Shown: positions 52,858 through 63,762, counted from the first letter of the stretch. The stretch is 64,000 nt of DNA from Desulfovibrio sp. UCD-KL4C (GCF_006210265.1 NZ_VCNC01000003.1:124001-188000), one strand, 5' to 3'. Notes: generated by a model from the letters alone, not told the origin. A program made the numbers and translations.

Positions 52858-55197
52858 ATGAATAATAAAAAAGACAGTAAGCTGTTAAAAAAATGTATAA
52901 AAAAATATATAGTAGCAGCAGTTGTTATTTTGACTGTCGCCGGCTGGGCTATTTATAATTATACAGAGCAATACTTGGTTCATGTTTCAAAGCATGAATC
53001 TGAGCTTACAATAAATAGTTGCAAGCAGTTAAACTCATGGCTTGAACTTGGAGTTCAGGATGTAAGTATTCTCAGCAATTTGTTGGAAGATATTTTGAAT
53101 GAGGATGCACCATTGGCTTTAAAAATTAATGAAGTTGCAGAGATATTCACTATTTTTGGAAAGGAAAGAGATATTTGTCTTCAGATGCGTTTTTTTTCAA
53201 AAGATGGGATAGAGTTGGTTCGCGTTAATTTTAAAAATAAAGTTTCTGATCGTGTTTATGGCGATTTTTCGCAAAGTAAGGGTGACCGGGAATATATTCA
53301 GAATGTTTTAAGTTTGAAAAATGGAGTGTATATTTCAAGCTTAGATTTGAATATAGAGCATAGCAAAGCAGCTCTTCCGCATGTCCCGGTATTCAAGTTT
53401 TTGAAGAAAATAGACGGTCAGAATGCAACAGAACTGGGGATGGTTGAAATAAGTTATTCAGGGCGTTTTTTTGTCGATTTGTTGAAATTTTATGCAAAGA
53501 AATCTCTAGGGGAGTTTTTTCTGCTCAATAATTCAGGTCAGTGGGTCATTGGATTTGATGATATGTATAATGTAAAATTCATTACGTTAGAACAATTTCT
53601 ATTGCTCTCAAAACCATTTACTGCAGAACTGGATAACCGTTCACTATCTCCAACTGATCAATTCTTAAGTTCTAACGGGTTGTATACTTATGGATTAGTA
53701 TATCAAAAATCTTCCTCATTCCTAAATTTTTCAAGTGTAAGTGAGAATGAAAAGTGGAGAATTGTTTCTTTTGTTTCACCTGAAAAGTTGGTTGTTCCTC
53801 GAATTCGGATTGCTATATTTTTGTTTGCGATTTTTATTCTATGGTGTGGATTTCTGCTTTGGCGTAAATCTATTGCCCGTATTGAAAAAGAACATATTAA
53901 CAACGCCTTGCAGGAAAGTGAAAAAAGATTTTTGGATATTACTGATGCTGCAGGTGAATTCATATGGGAAACTGGGCCTGGGGGGAGTTTTATTTTTGTA
54001 ACCGGGCGGGCAGAAGATATACTGGGGTATAGTGCGGAAGAATTGGTCGGAAGATCCCCATTCGATTTTGTTGATGAAGAGTCTTCGTGGGAAGTTAGAA
54101 AAGAATTTCTTGATGCTGCTCAGGAACGAAGACCATTTAATTCTCTTGTTTCCACATTTGTTAACCGTGATGGTCATAAGTTGTGGTTAGAATTTAACGG
54201 TGTTCCTGTTCTGGACAGTGAAGGTAACGTAACCGGTTTTCGCGGAGCGACTTCTGATATAACGGCACAGCGTAAAACTTTACAAGAGTTGCAAGACAGA
54301 GAGGATATGCTTCACAGCATAAGTGATTCAGTTCAGGATGCCCTTATACTGTTGGATGACAAAGGTCTTGTTCACTTTTGGAACCCCGCTGCGGAAAAGA
54401 TTTTTGGTTTTTCATCTGAGGAAATGATCGGCAAGAATTTGCGTTCCTGCGTCTGGGCTGAAGATAATCTTGATAATTCGGATGCTCCATCTACGCAGGA
54501 TGGGAGTGAGAATAATCTTTTCGCATCTTATGGTTCTTTTACTGTTAATGTTCGTAGAAAAGATGGAAATGTTTTTCCGGCCGAAGTCCTTTTATCACCC
54601 TTACGAAGGGAAGCTGGCTGGTGGGTTGTAGGGACAATCAGGGATGTTACTGAACGCAAAGAAGCTGAGGATTCACTGCGTAAGTTGGCTACAACGGATC
54701 CTTTGACCGGGTTGAGTAATCGACGGTTTTTTATGGAAAAGGCTGAAGAAGAAGTTGAAAAAGCAAAAAGGTATAACAGAAGTTTATCGCTTTTGATGCT
54801 GGATATTGATTTCTTTAAAAAAGTTAATGATACCTACGGTCATGATGCTGGTGATGATGTTTTAAAGTCCTTATCTGTTGCAGTGCTTGAAGTTCTAAGA
54901 AATGTGGATGTTTTTGGTCGAATTGGAGGAGAAGAATTTTCTATTCTTATGCCGGATACAGATATTGATGGGGCTGTTTTGGCGGCTGAAAGAATCAGAC
55001 ATAAAGTTGAAAAAGCTAATATGCAGACTAGGTCTGGAATTCTTACAATAACGGTGAGTATCGGAGCTGCCACAATAAATAAAAGGATAACTACTTTGGA
55101 ACTCTTGTTAAAAGCTGCGGATCTTGGTCTTTATGCCGCAAAGGATGCAGGCAGAAATCAAGTAAAAGTTCGGATTAGTTCTGAAGGGACAAGCTGA
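52858..55197 (+). CDS. Membrane-bound diguanylate cyclase with PAS domains
   Basis: A 779-residue protein. A membrane helix (about 15-35), a 280-residue periplasmic sensor resembling a double-Cache/CHASE-like fold, a second helix (about 318-336), two PAS/PAC domains (about 350-480 and 480-605) and a C-terminal GGDEF domain follow in order. The active-site loop is RIGGEEFSILMPD and the region before it DPLTGLSNRRFF, so it should make cyclic di-GMP. No I-site RxxD is obvious: the position five before GGEEF reads DVFGRI. AGAGAG is the weak ribosome binding site. A strong hairpin follows. Confidence 0.95.
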   Translation: MNNKKDSKLLKKCIKKYIVAAVVILTVAGWAIYNYTEQYLVHVSKHESELTINSCKQLNSWLELGVQDVSILSNLLEDILNEDAPLALKINEVAEIFTIFGKERDICLQMRFFSKDGIELVRVNFKNKVSDRVYGDFSQSKGDREYIQNVLSLKNGVYISSLDLNIEHSKAALPHVPVFKFLKKIDGQNATELGMVEISYSGRFFVDLLKFYAKKSLGEFFLLNNSGQWVIGFDDMYNVKFITLEQFLLLSKPFTAELDNRSLSPTDQFLSSNGLYTYGLVYQKSSSFLNFSSVSENEKWRIVSFVSPEKLVVPRIRIAIFLFAIFILWCGFLLWRKSIARIEKEHINNALQESEKRFLDITDAAGEFIWETGPGGSFIFVTGRAEDILGYSAEELVGRSPFDFVDEESSWEVRKEFLDAAQERRPFNSLVSTFVNRDGHKLWLEFNGVPVLDSEGNVTGFRGATSDITAQRKTLQELQDREDMLHSISDSVQDALILLDDKGLVHFWNPAAEKIFGFSSEEMIGKNLRSCVWAEDNLDNSDAPSTQDGSENNLFASYGSFTVNVRRKDGNVFPAEVLLSPLRREAGWWVVGTIRDVTERKEAEDSLRKLATTDPLTGLSNRRFFMEKAEEEVEKAKRYNRSLSLLMLDIDFFKKVNDTYGHDAGDDVLKSLSVAVLEVLRNVDVFGRIGGEEFSILMPDTDIDGAVLAAERIRHKVEKANMQTRSGILTITVSIGAATINKRITTLELLLKAADLGLYAAKDAGRNQVKVRISSEGTS

Positions 55198-55209
55198 TAA
55201 AAATATAAA

Positions 55210-55257
55210 ATATCTACTAAGCCAGAAAAATATTTTTCTGGCTTAGTAGATATTTTT
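55210..55257. terminator. 21-bp perfect hairpin, bidirectional terminator
   Basis: ATATCTACTAAGCCAGAAAA and its complement form a perfect stem of 21 bp (55210-55230 with 55233-55253) and a two-base centre, followed by T-run to 55259. It stops just before the cheX stop codon, between converging genes. Confidence 0.92.
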
Positions 55258-55716
55258 TTACTCGAAGCAGAATTCTATAGTAAATTGGCCGTGATCAGTT
55301 GTAAATGGAATAGCCATAACAGCGGCAGTCGTTACATGTGTAATCGTATGATTATCTCCGATGATAACGGTCGGAGTAGACCCTTGAAGTTTGTAACCTT
55401 GTTCTGTAAGACCTGCTCTGGCCTGCCCGGAGACCATATTGGTTATTTCTCCTACAGCATCCTTAACATCCTGCATAAGGTCTTGAATGTCATCTCCAAG
55501 CATGTTTTTAACGATATTAACTGCACATTTTTTTTCAAAGGATATCGAAATACTTCCATTTACATTTCCTGTAAATCCGACAACTCCAGTCACATCTCCA
55601 GTGGCAATATTTCCTTTTTTTACAAATGGTTTACCCACTTTAGGGGTGACCATAGCCATCATAGAAAGAATATCGATGGTTGCTTTTATAAATGGTTTTG
55701 CCAGCTCAACGTTCAT
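55258..55716 (-). CDS. cheX: CheX-type CheY phosphatase
   Basis: A 152-residue CheX/CheC-family protein which removes phosphate from CheY-P. The catalytic E-x2-N signature is in VGEITNMVSGQAR (Glu and Asn). The protein begins MNVELAKPFIKATIDILSMM as usual. AAGGAG precedes the ATG. It is a lone chemotaxis gene here, but the window also carries cheW and an MCP, 13 kb away. Confidence 0.93.
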   Translation of the reverse strand: MNVELAKPFIKATIDILSMMAMVTPKVGKPFVKKGNIATGDVTGVVGFTGNVNGSISISFEKKCAVNIVKNMLGDDIQDLMQDVKDAVGEITNMVSGQARAGLTEQGYKLQGSTPTVIIGDNHTITHVTTAAVMAIPFTTDHGQFTIEFCFE

Positions 55717-55978
55717 GAGTAGACTCCTTAAAAAAAGTTCGTTTTTTTATAATTATCATTCGTTATGAATAATTTAGTTTGAGAAGTACATTTGTTTTTG
55801 CACTTTTGGCAATGAAAAACAGTGTGTTACTTTGCTTTACATCTCAAATGTTGCCTAGCCATTAAATATTTCAGAGTTTATTTAGAATGTATTTAAATGC
55901 TCGGCTATTAAAATCTAAATATACCAATACAAAGTAATATATATTGGCACGTATTTATATGCTCCATATTACGATCTT

Positions 55979-56027
55979 GTCAAATACTGTCAAATTTTCT
56001 GCTTTTTTGTTCTGGTGAAAATTTGAC
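55979..56027. promoter_or_regulatory. GTCAAAT box cluster before glnS
   Basis: GTCAAAT occurs at 55979-55985 and again at 55989-55995, exactly one helical turn apart. The second is the left arm of an 11-bp inverted repeat GTCAAATTTTC/GAAAATTTGAC (55989-55999 and 56017-56027, 17-base spacer). It stands in the 429-base gap (55717-56145) between cheX and glnS. No gene is seen in the gap. Confidence 0.5.
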
Positions 56028-56145
56028 CGCCTTGTTAAATTTACGTAGTTGAGTGTAGTTGAATTTGTTAAGATCTAATTGATTTGTGCATGGTCTAAAA
56101 GTTCAAAGTTTAATATTTAAATAATTCATTCGAGGATATAAATCG

Positions 56146-57846
56146 ATGTCAGATAATATTACAGAATCTACTGTTCCAAAGAATTTTATTGCAGCTATTA
56201 TTGAGAAAGATAACGAAACCGGAAAGTATGATGGAAGAGTTGCAACACGTTTCCCTCCTGAACCTAATGGTTATCTTCATATCGGACATGCTAAATCCAT
56301 CTGTTTGAATTTTGGTCTTGCCAAAGGGTTCGGCGGAACTTGCAACCTCAGGTTTGATGATACTAATCCTTCGAAAGAAGAAGTTGAGTATGTTGATTCT
56401 ATTAAAGAAGATGTTCACTGGCTTGGCTTTGATTGGGATGACCGCCTTTTTTATTCATCAAATTATTTTGATCAGCTTTATGCATTTGCGGTTCAGCTCA
56501 TTAAAGACGGTAAAGCTTATGTAGACAGCCTCAGCGCTGAAGAAATTCGCGAATATAGAGGTACTTTGACTGAACCTGGCAAAGACAGTCCATATCGCAC
56601 ACGTTCTATTGAAGAAAATCTTGATCTTTTCACGCGGATGAAAAATGGTGAGTTTGCAGATGGTGAACATTTGCTCCGTGCTAAAATTGATATGGCTTCA
56701 CCAAATGTTATAATGCGAGATCCTGCCTTGTATAGAATACGGAAGGTGGATCATCATCGTACTGGCGATAAGTGGTGTATTTATCCTATGTATGATTTTA
56801 CCCATTGTCTTTCGGATTCACTTGAAAAAATAACTCATTCTGTCTGTACCTTGGAATTTGAAAATAATCGTCCTTTGTATGATTGGGTTTTGGAAAATTT
56901 AGGCGTGTACAGGCCGCAGCAGATCGAGTTTGCAAGACTCAACCTAAGCTATACTGTAATGAGTAAGCGTCGTCTTATTCAACTCGTTGAAGAAGGGCAC
57001 GTTTCCGGTTGGGATGACCCTAGAATGTCTACAATTTCGGGTATGAGGAGGCGTGGATACCCTGCGGCTGCAATTCGCAATTTCTGTGAACGTATCGGAG
57101 TTGCCAAGGCAACTAATATGGTTGACTTTGCTCTGCTTGAGTTTTCCGTTCGCGAAGAGTTAAATGCTCATTCTCCTCGTTATATGGGGGTTATCAATCC
57201 TCTTAAGGTTGTCATTGAAAACTATCCTGAGGATAAAACCGAAGAGTTTGAATTCCAGAATAATCCCGAAGATCCTGAGGCCGGAACACGCATGGTTCCG
57301 TTTTCAAAGGTTCTCTATATTGAACGGGATGACTTTATGGAAGATGCTCCTAAAAAATTCTTCAGGCTTGCTCCTGGACGTGAAGTTCGTCTTCGCTATG
57401 CTTACTACATAAAATGTACAGATGTTATTAAAGATGAGAATGGTGAAGTAGTTGAGCTGCGCTGTACTTATGACCCTGAATCTAAAGGCGGCGGAACCCC
57501 AGACGGTAGGAAAGTTAAGGGTACATTGCACTGGGTTTCTGTAGCTCACGCAAAGGAAGTTGAAGTTCGTTTGTATGAACATCTGTTCACCAAAGAAAAT
57601 CCAATGGATAATAAAGATGGATCAGATTTTAAAGATCATATAAATCCTGACTCGCTTAAAATTCTACCGAAGTGCTATGTTGAACCTGTTCTAGGTGATG
57701 CTCAGCCGGGATTTAAATGTCAGTTTGAAAGAATCGGTTATTTTTGCGTAGATAAAGATTCTACTCCTGAAAAAACTGTTTTTAACAGAACTTCTACACT
57801 CAGAGATACTTGGAAGAAAATTGAAAAAAAGCAAAATGCTAAATAA
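56146..57846 (+). CDS. glnS: Glutaminyl-tRNA synthetase
   Basis: A 566-residue class I synthetase that charges tRNA-Gln directly. The HIGH-type motif is in [16 protein letters not shown] (about 36-51), the KMSKS-type motif reads VMSKRR (about 275), and the anticodon-binding C-terminal domains are complete. The length matches the bacterial family. A GAGG lies 11 bases before the ATG. A strong terminator follows. Confidence 0.97.
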   Translation: MSDNITESTVPKNFIAAIIEKDNETGKYDGRVATRFPPEPNGYLHIGHAKSICLNFGLAKGFGGTCNLRFDDTNPSKEEVEYVDSIKEDVHWLGFDWDDRLFYSSNYFDQLYAFAVQLIKDGKAYVDSLSAEEIREYRGTLTEPGKDSPYRTRSIEENLDLFTRMKNGEFADGEHLLRAKIDMASPNVIMRDPALYRIRKVDHHRTGDKWCIYPMYDFTHCLSDSLEKITHSVCTLEFENNRPLYDWVLENLGVYRPQQIEFARLNLSYTVMSKRRLIQLVEEGHVSGWDDPRMSTISGMRRRGYPAAAIRNFCERIGVAKATNMVDFALLEFSVREELNAHSPRYMGVINPLKVVIENYPEDKTEEFEFQNNPEDPEAGTRMVPFSKVLYIERDDFMEDAPKKFFRLAPGREVRLRYAYYIKCTDVIKDENGEVVELRCTYDPESKGGGTPDGRKVKGTLHWVSVAHAKEVEVRLYEHLFTKENPMDNKDGSDFKDHINPDSLKILPKCYVEPVLGDAQPGFKCQFERIGYFCVDKDSTPEKTVFNRTSTLRDTWKKIEKKQNAK

Positions 57847-57881
57847 GTTTATTTCTTGTCAGTAAAGACTATATACGATTT

Positions 57882-57916
57882 AACCCGGAAATCTATTTTG
57901 GTTTCCGGGTTTTTTG
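57882..57916 (+). terminator. Intrinsic terminator after glnS
   Basis: AACCCGGAAA pairs with TTTCCGGGTT (57882-57891 with 57902-57911) and is followed by TTTTT. Confidence 0.9.
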
Positions 57917-58075
57917 TTTTCAATTTATTAGTTATTTTGATTATATGTTGCTTTGAGTGCATTGTTTGACTTATAAAACATTTTTTTAAAAATGTTATAC
58001 AATACGTAGTAAAAGAACGTATAAATATATGATTAGAAACAGCAGTAAATATTTTTTATGGAGTGGAGGTATAGG

Positions 58076-59569
58076 ATGAGTTCTGACATAGATAAAGGTT
58101 CCAGACTTGCGATTGCAATTGCCGGAAGGAGTAATGCAGGTAAATCTTCAATAATTAGAGCTCTCTCTGGAATTGAAGATGATGAAATAATTCCTGTTGA
58201 AGAAGATGAAATGTATCCTTTAACTAGAACTGAGATCCATCCGCTTGGGCCGGTAACTATTTATGATACTGATGCTCATATTCCGGGAAATGATAAGGCA
58301 CGATTGATTAAGGCGGCCCTGTACAGTGTGGATGTAGCTGTTGTTGTTACGGACGAATCCGGCATAACAGATGAAGAACGGGAAATTACGACTCTTCTTT
58401 TTGAAAGGGGAATTCCTTGTGTGATGGTTTTTAATAAAGCTGACATAAGGCGTCCGAGTCTCGCTGATATGGAATTTTGCGGCTCAAGAGGAATTCGCTT
58501 TGTTGCAACTTCGACAGTTGACGGGCGCGGAATAGAACGCCTTAAAAAATCTATACTTGCGTTGGCTCCTGAAGAGAATTTACTAGATCCTGTTCTTGCC
58601 CGAGATCTTATCGGTAAGGGGGATTACGTTATTTGTGCTATTTCAGATGACTCGTCCTCGCCTAAAGGGCGACTTGGTCTTCCTAAGTCACAGGTTTTGC
58701 GTGAAGTTTTAGATGTCGGAGGGATTGCTGTTCTTGCAAAGGAAGGGGAGCTGTTTCAAACTATTTCCGGTCAGAAAAGACGTCCTGCTTTGGTCATTGC
58801 CGATTGGCAAGCCGTTAAAAAGGTAATGGATATTATCCCTAAGGATGTTCCATTAACAACTTTTCCCATTATTTTTGCCCGTCATAAGGGGAACCTTGAG
58901 CAGTTGGTTCACGGTGCAAATGCTATTGATCTACTGAAAGATGGTGATAGAGTTTTAATTGTTGAAGCTTGCCCTCATCACCCTAAGGCGGAAGATTTAG
59001 GGAAAGAAATGATTCCGGCACGAATTGCGGATTATTCCGGAAAGAAAATAACATTTGAGTCAAAAACAGGATGTGGACTTCCACTTGACCTTTCCAGCTA
59101 TCGGTTGGTTGTTCATTGCGGAGCCTGTATGACCGATCGCGCAGATATGCTTAGACGCATACGTGATTGTGACAGGCAGCAAGTTCCAATTACAAATTAC
59201 GGTTTGGCTATTGCAAAGGTTGATGAAACATTGAATCGTCTTATTGAGCCTTTTTTTAAAGAGGAAGTTGCCGATAAGAATGTTGCAACAGGAAAAGTTA
59301 ATGTTTTCAGAGGGAGCAATTCAAAAGCGATGCACCTTGTTGTTCCTGATGCAGTGTATCCTGAAAAAGCGGTTCCTTTTAATTTGATGTACCTTTTTGG
59401 TGACATTGATATTACCAAGAAAAGTATAGGTTTTTCATCGCTTCCTTTTGCTAAAGGCGGGCAGCAAAAGATACGGAAATTTGTTGAGAAACATGGGTAT
59501 TGCTTCTATAAATGGCCTGGGCGTGTTTTAGGACCGGACCTTGGCGGAATGCTTGAGCCTGATGAATAA
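58076..59569 (+). CDS. hydF: [FeFe]-hydrogenase H-cluster maturation GTPase HydF
   Basis: A 497-residue maturase, the scaffold on which HydE and HydG assemble the diiron centre of [FeFe] hydrogenase. The P-loop GRSNAGKSS is at the N-terminus with the DTDAHI-type G3 and NKAD G4. The C-terminal iron-sulfur-binding cysteines are in EACPHHP and HCGACMTDRA. No hydE, hydG or hydrogenase gene is in the window. The start at 58076 follows GTGGAGG; a longer in-frame ATG at 58058 would place this site inside. Confidence 0.95.
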   Translation: MSSDIDKGSRLAIAIAGRSNAGKSSIIRALSGIEDDEIIPVEEDEMYPLTRTEIHPLGPVTIYDTDAHIPGNDKARLIKAALYSVDVAVVVTDESGITDEEREITTLLFERGIPCVMVFNKADIRRPSLADMEFCGSRGIRFVATSTVDGRGIERLKKSILALAPEENLLDPVLARDLIGKGDYVICAISDDSSSPKGRLGLPKSQVLREVLDVGGIAVLAKEGELFQTISGQKRRPALVIADWQAVKKVMDIIPKDVPLTTFPIIFARHKGNLEQLVHGANAIDLLKDGDRVLIVEACPHHPKAEDLGKEMIPARIADYSGKKITFESKTGCGLPLDLSSYRLVVHCGACMTDRADMLRRIRDCDRQQVPITNYGLAIAKVDETLNRLIEPFFKEEVADKNVATGKVNVFRGSNSKAMHLVVPDAVYPEKAVPFNLMYLFGDIDITKKSIGFSSLPFAKGGQQKIRKFVEKHGYCFYKWPGRVLGPDLGGMLEPDE

Positions 59570-59672
59570 CGTTGAATACTAATTATGAGCTGCGATTCTT
59601 AGACAATTATTAAGGTCAAAGGCTGTATGAGTATGGACAGGATTAATAGCTAAAGGAATTGTTCTTACTAGT

Positions 59673-59897
59673 ATGATGAAGCGTCTTGATTTAGCCGTTT
59701 ATCATGAAGTTGATTCTGTTTTGCTTGGTAAGTTTAAGCCCGGAGTAAAGGAGGATAGCTTGCAGAATGACGGAGTCACTCTTTCAAATATGAATTACAC
59801 AAAAAATCTGATTTCTGACGTAATTAGAGATAAACTGAAAAATATGGGGCAGCTGTTAAAATCTGGAAAGATTACCTTTAACTACTCGGAAAAATAA
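59673..59897 (+). CDS. Small hypothetical protein upstream of the hybrid kinase
   Basis: Not recognised. A 74-residue product (MMKRLDLAVYHEVDSVLLG to ITFNYSEK) with a helical C-terminal half (KNLISDVIRDKLKNMGQLLK) and no membrane segment or metal motif. It lies 18 bases before the kinase gene, so it is probably co-transcribed. No good ribosome binding site is seen: AAAGGA lies 14 bases upstream. The kinase context suggests a small regulator, but this is speculation. Confidence 0.5.
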   Translation: MMKRLDLAVYHEVDSVLLGKFKPGVKEDSLQNDGVTLSNMNYTKNLISDVIRDKLKNMGQLLKSGKITFNYSEK

Positions 59898-59915
59898 TCT
59901 GGCGGCATTACCTTA

Positions 59916-62294
59916 ATGTTTAAAGTCCCTAAAATAAGTTACGGAATTACACTTGGCGTATTGTTGATTATGACTGCGATCTTAGTCCCTTTGGGTTTTT
60001 TTGTAGTAACTCGGCAATATGATAATTCTGTTAAAGCTCTTTACTCAAGAGGTGAAGGGATAGCTTCTTTTGTGGCTTTTGCTAGTAGTGAAGCAATTAT
60101 AAAATATCAATTTTATCGGCTGGATGAACTTACGCGTGGAGCCTGTGCTACTAAAGAAGTTGGTTACTGTGCTGTTTTTAAGCCTGACGGATCGGTATAC
60201 AGCGAATCAGGAAAAAATATTTCAGAATCTGATGGTAAGTTTTTAAAAATTGAGAAACGCATTTTAAAAGACGGTGATCTGCTGGGGATGGTCCAGATTG
60301 AAATGCTGACCGATTCCGCAGATATTAATGATCGTACTGCCAAACAAAATTTTTTCCTTATTTTCTTTTCATCTCTTCTTATTGCAGGTGTCAGTATTAA
60401 CTTTTTCTTAGGTAAATTTTTTATTGATCCGATTGTTAAATTATCTAAGCAGGCTGTTGATATTGGGCAGAATAAATTTGGTAAGCTCAAACAGATGGAG
60501 CGTTCTGACGAAATTGGAGAACTTGCTTTAGCTTTGAATGATGCAAGTGATAGATTTTCGCGGCTTAATTCTGAGCTTGAAGAGTTAGTGGCTGAGAGAA
60601 CTATTGAGCTCAGTGAGGCTAACCTTAATCTTAGCGAAGAGAATAAAGAGCGTATACGCGTTGAAAATAATTTAACATCCGTTTTGGATGAACTCTCATT
60701 TGCTGTTCAGGAACTTGAGAAAGCAAAAGAAAAAGCTGAAAAAGCTAGTCATTTTAAAAGTGAATTTCTTGCCATGATCAGTCATGAAATACGGACTCCG
60801 ATGAATGCCATTTTAGGTATGGGAGAGTTGCTCATTGAGACCGGCCTTGATTCTGAGCAGATGGGGTACGTTGAAATATTTAGAGGATCAGGGGAGTTAC
60901 TACTCAAAATTATCAATGATATTTTGGATTTTGTTCAAATAGAATCAGGGCAGCTAGACCTTGACCCCGTCCCTTTTAATCCTTCACGTGATGTTCAGAG
61001 CGTATGTAAAAGTGTCGCCCATTCCGCTCATGCCAGAGATATTGAAATTATTTGCGATGTGGATGCGGATGTTCCTATTCAGGTTGTAGGAGACCATGTC
61101 AGAGTGCGGCAGATATTAATGAATATTATATCTAATGCTGTTAAATTTACCTTTAGCGGAGAAGTTGAAGTGCGGCTCAGTCTTCAAAGTTCAAGTGAAA
61201 ATCATGACCAGCTTTTATTTACAGTCAGAGATACGGGAATAGGAATTTCTGAAGGGAAAAGTAGTACTATTTTCGATAGCTTTGTTCAGGCTAACAGCTC
61301 AACCAGCCGTGAGTATGGAGGGACTGGCTTAGGGCTTGCCATTGCATCACGTCTCGCCGGATTAATGGACGGAAAAATCTGGTTTGAAAGCACGCGTGGA
61401 CAGGGAAGTATTTTTTACCTTTCAATTCCATTTAGAAAATTTGTTTTTGAAAATGAACTTGGAGTTGTTGATTTTTCAGGTACTAAAGTTTTGTTGGTTG
61501 ATGATAATAATACTGTACGGGAAGTTCTTGCCCGCAGACTTCAAGACCTCGGTGTTTCGGTTTCTGTCGCTATAAATGCAGGGGAAGGTAGTGATTATCT
61601 GAAGGGTGCTCATGATCGTAGTGAACAGTATGATTTAATTTTGATTGATAGCGATATGCCGGATATGTCCGGTGTCGATTTTTTTTCTGAAGTCAAGCAA
61701 AACGGTTGGCTTAATGGGCTTGTTGCAATAATGTTTTCGGCTAGTTGTACAGAAGATGACCGCAATTATGCCAGAGTAGTCGGTGCTGATTTCACCTTGA
61801 TCAAACCTGTATTCGACGTTGATCTTGTCCGGTGTCTGTCCAGCGTAGTTGTGCCGGATAGCAACGAAGGTGAAGAATTTTGCCCTGTATTAAAAGTTCT
61901 ACTAGTTGAAGATAACGAGGATCACCGTAATATTTTGGAACTGTTTATACAAGACACAGGGATGGACGTGACATCTGTTGCTGATGGGTTTAGAGCTGTT
62001 CAATTATTTGCAGAGAGGAAATACGATCTTGTTTTTATGGATTTGAATCTTCCGGTGCTAAGCGGGCTTGAAGCTGTAGTAAAGATGCGTGAAATAGAGG
62101 GAGCAGGAGTCATCGGTCGAGCTAGAATTATTGCGCTTGCAGCTCATGTTCTGGGTAGTTCACAAGCTGAAAGCTTTAAGGCTGGATGTGACGGGTTTAT
62201 TTCTAAACCGATTAAGAGAGATACGATTCGTTCTGTTATTATGGATGTCGCCGCGGGCCGAGATCTTTCAGAAGAATTTAAAGTTTCAAAGTAA
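59916..62294 (+). CDS. Hybrid histidine kinase with two receivers
   Basis: A 792-residue membrane kinase. Two helices (about 12-30 and 146-166) frame a periplasmic sensor of about 115 residues. A HAMP-like region and a long coiled coil lead to HisKA with the His in [15 protein letters not shown], then an intact HATPase (N-box [12 protein letters not shown]1 DTGIGIS, G2 [11 protein letters not shown]). Two receivers follow, the first with Asp in [13 protein letters not shown] and the second with [13 protein letters not shown]. All catalytic residues are present. The Hpt gene begins 18 bases downstream, so a multi-step phosphorelay is clear. No DNA-binding output regulator is next to it. Confidence 0.96.
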   Translation: MFKVPKISYGITLGVLLIMTAILVPLGFFVVTRQYDNSVKALYSRGEGIASFVAFASSEAIIKYQFYRLDELTRGACATKEVGYCAVFKPDGSVYSESGKNISESDGKFLKIEKRILKDGDLLGMVQIEMLTDSADINDRTAKQNFFLIFFSSLLIAGVSINFFLGKFFIDPIVKLSKQAVDIGQNKFGKLKQMERSDEIGELALALNDASDRFSRLNSELEELVAERTIELSEANLNLSEENKERIRVENNLTSVLDELSFAVQELEKAKEKAEKASHFKSEFLAMISHEIRTPMNAILGMGELLIETGLDSEQMGYVEIFRGSGELLLKIINDILDFVQIESGQLDLDPVPFNPSRDVQSVCKSVAHSAHARDIEIICDVDADVPIQVVGDHVRVRQILMNIISNAVKFTFSGEVEVRLSLQSSSENHDQLLFTVRDTGIGISEGKSSTIFDSFVQANSSTSREYGGTGLGLAIASRLAGLMDGKIWFESTRGQGSIFYLSIPFRKFVFENELGVVDFSGTKVLLVDDNNTVREVLARRLQDLGVSVSVAINAGEGSDYLKGAHDRSEQYDLILIDSDMPDMSGVDFFSEVKQNGWLNGLVAIMFSASCTEDDRNYARVVGADFTLIKPVFDVDLVRCLSSVVVPDSNEGEEFCPVLKVLLVEDNEDHRNILELFIQDTGMDVTSVADGFRAVQLFAERKYDLVFMDLNLPVLSGLEAVVKMREIEGAGVIGRARIIALAAHVLGSSQAESFKAGCDGFISKPIKRDTIRSVIMDVAAGRDLSEEFKVSK

Positions 62295-62312
62295 CTCAGG
62301 CTTGAGGTTGAT

Positions 62313-62612
62313 ATGAGTAAAAAAATGTTAATTATTGATGAAAGTGTGAAATCTTTGATTCCTCATTTTGTCGTTCATCAATTCGCTGAATTGGATATTA
62401 TGGAAAAGAGTCTTAAAGCTGGTGATTTAGAAGAAATCAGTAGGTTGGGGCATAGTTTGAAAGGAGCAGCCGCAAACTTTAGTCTGGACCCCCTTTGTAA
62501 GCTTGGAGCGGCTATTCAGGATGTAGCTAAATTAAAAATGACCGATTCGCTTGCACCGCTGCTTGCCAAGTATCGCATGTATCTTGAAGAATTAAAATCG
62601 ATGCAGGATTGA
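62313..62612 (+). CDS. Hpt domain phosphotransfer protein of the kinase unit
   Basis: A 99-residue Hpt protein with phosphorylatable H47 in LGHSLKGAAANF. GAGG lies before the ATG and the gene is 18 bases from the hybrid kinase, so it should be the phosphotransfer step of that relay. The first 20 residues are not the usual four-helix start (KKMLIIDESVKSLIP), which may be a short docking extension. Confidence 0.92.
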   Translation: MSKKMLIIDESVKSLIPHFVVHQFAELDIMEKSLKAGDLEEISRLGHSLKGAAANFSLDPLCKLGAAIQDVAKLKMTDSLAPLLAKYRMYLEELKSMQD

Positions 62613-62640
62613 TAGTTCATAGTTAATTTAACATTCCGCT

Positions 62641-63762
62641 TCAATTATTCGGCTTAATCTGTAATCCGCAGGCGCTGGCCGCAGCTATCATTGTATCGTA
62701 CCATCTTGCACTGCTTGCAACGAAAACTCTTTTTGTTTTTCCTGAATATTTAGCTTTGTGCTGAGCATTCCCTTTGAAAGGGTAAAGTTTTTCTCCATGC
62801 TTGAAGATAAATTTTGATATTTTTTCTAGCGGCTTATTCAAATCATATCCTGTTTGTAAACCTGCAAGCGGAGATAACCCCAGGCTCAATATGTTTTTAT
62901 TTTCTCTACGGAATTTTTCAACAGCCGCGAGTACTGTCATAGCCGATGTTCCATTTACTGCATCGGAACTAATACGGTCAAAGTTGTGATAATACCCGAT
63001 AATATCCCCTTCTGAATATATCGGATCGAAACCTGCAACCCCAATTAATTTACCATGTTGCCTTGCCCAGAAAAACCTTCCATCAATTTCATCTTTATCC
63101 GGTAAAGGTCGTGTTAGAAAAGAGAGTTCTTTTCCGCCTTTATGCTGCAACCAATCCTGACACAGATCATTTATTTCTTTTTTATTAATTGCTGATAATT
63201 TTTGTTCTTCAATTTCCACTCCAGCTTTTAGAGATTTATTGCGCCACCGCCTGAGCGAGGCCTTACTCCGGCCTTCGAGTGAAAAAGATTTGATATCAAG
63301 CTCACTTTCAATCCCCAGCTGATAAATTTTGTAACCGAAACCGTAAAGCGTTTCTGCCAGTTGTTCATCGATTTGAATTAAAGTCATTTTTTTGAAAATT
63401 TTTTGCAGCGAATCTACAAACAACCCCTGTAAAGATGGCGGAGCTACGGGGTTAGTCAGTATAACTGCATGATTTGTTGGAGAAAATAGATTTTTAATAT
63501 TAACCCATGCAATATAGCCGATTGAATCACATATTGCGTAGTTCATTCCGCGTTGCAGTGTCGAATACGACATGCATCTATTCCCATACTTTCTGATATA
63601 CGGAAACAAATTCCTTTCAATATTTATATCTGCACTCGATACAAAATTGAATTTTGGTAGTCTGTTTGTATTCATGGTATTACGCTGGTTAAGTTTTAAA
63701 GGTCCATTATACCTCATAGTTATATCTTTTTCAAGTCGATATGGAGCAGAACTGTCTTGCAT
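62641..63762 (-). CDS. DUF2156 (MprF C-terminal-like) transferase
   Basis: A 373-residue soluble protein resembling the GNAT-like catalytic domain of phosphatidylglycerol lysyltransferase, but without membrane helices. The core includes KASLRRWRNKSLKAGVEI, FWARQHGKLIGVAGFDP and TSAMTVLAAVEKF. It may transfer an aminoacyl or acyl group to a lipid or small molecule; the substrate is unknown. The start is uncertain: no ribosome binding site precedes the ATG at 63762, and M16 (63717) or M30 (63675) are alternatives. It is divergent from the gene at the window end. Confidence 0.8.
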   Translation of the reverse strand: MQDSSAPYRLEKDITMRYNGPLKLNQRNTMNTNRLPKFNFVSSADINIERNLFPYIRKYGNRCMSYSTLQRGMNYAICDSIGYIAWVNIKNLFSPTNHAVILTNPVAPPSLQGLFVDSLQKIFKKMTLIQIDEQLAETLYGFGYKIYQLGIESELDIKSFSLEGRSKASLRRWRNKSLKAGVEIEEQKLSAINKKEINDLCQDWLQHKGGKELSFLTRPLPDKDEIDGRFFWARQHGKLIGVAGFDPIYSEGDIIGYYHNFDRISSDAVNGTSAMTVLAAVEKFRRENKNILSLGLSPLAGLQTGYDLNKPLEKISKFIFKHGEKLYPFKGNAQHKAKYSGKTKRVFVASSARWYDTMIAAASACGLQIKPNN

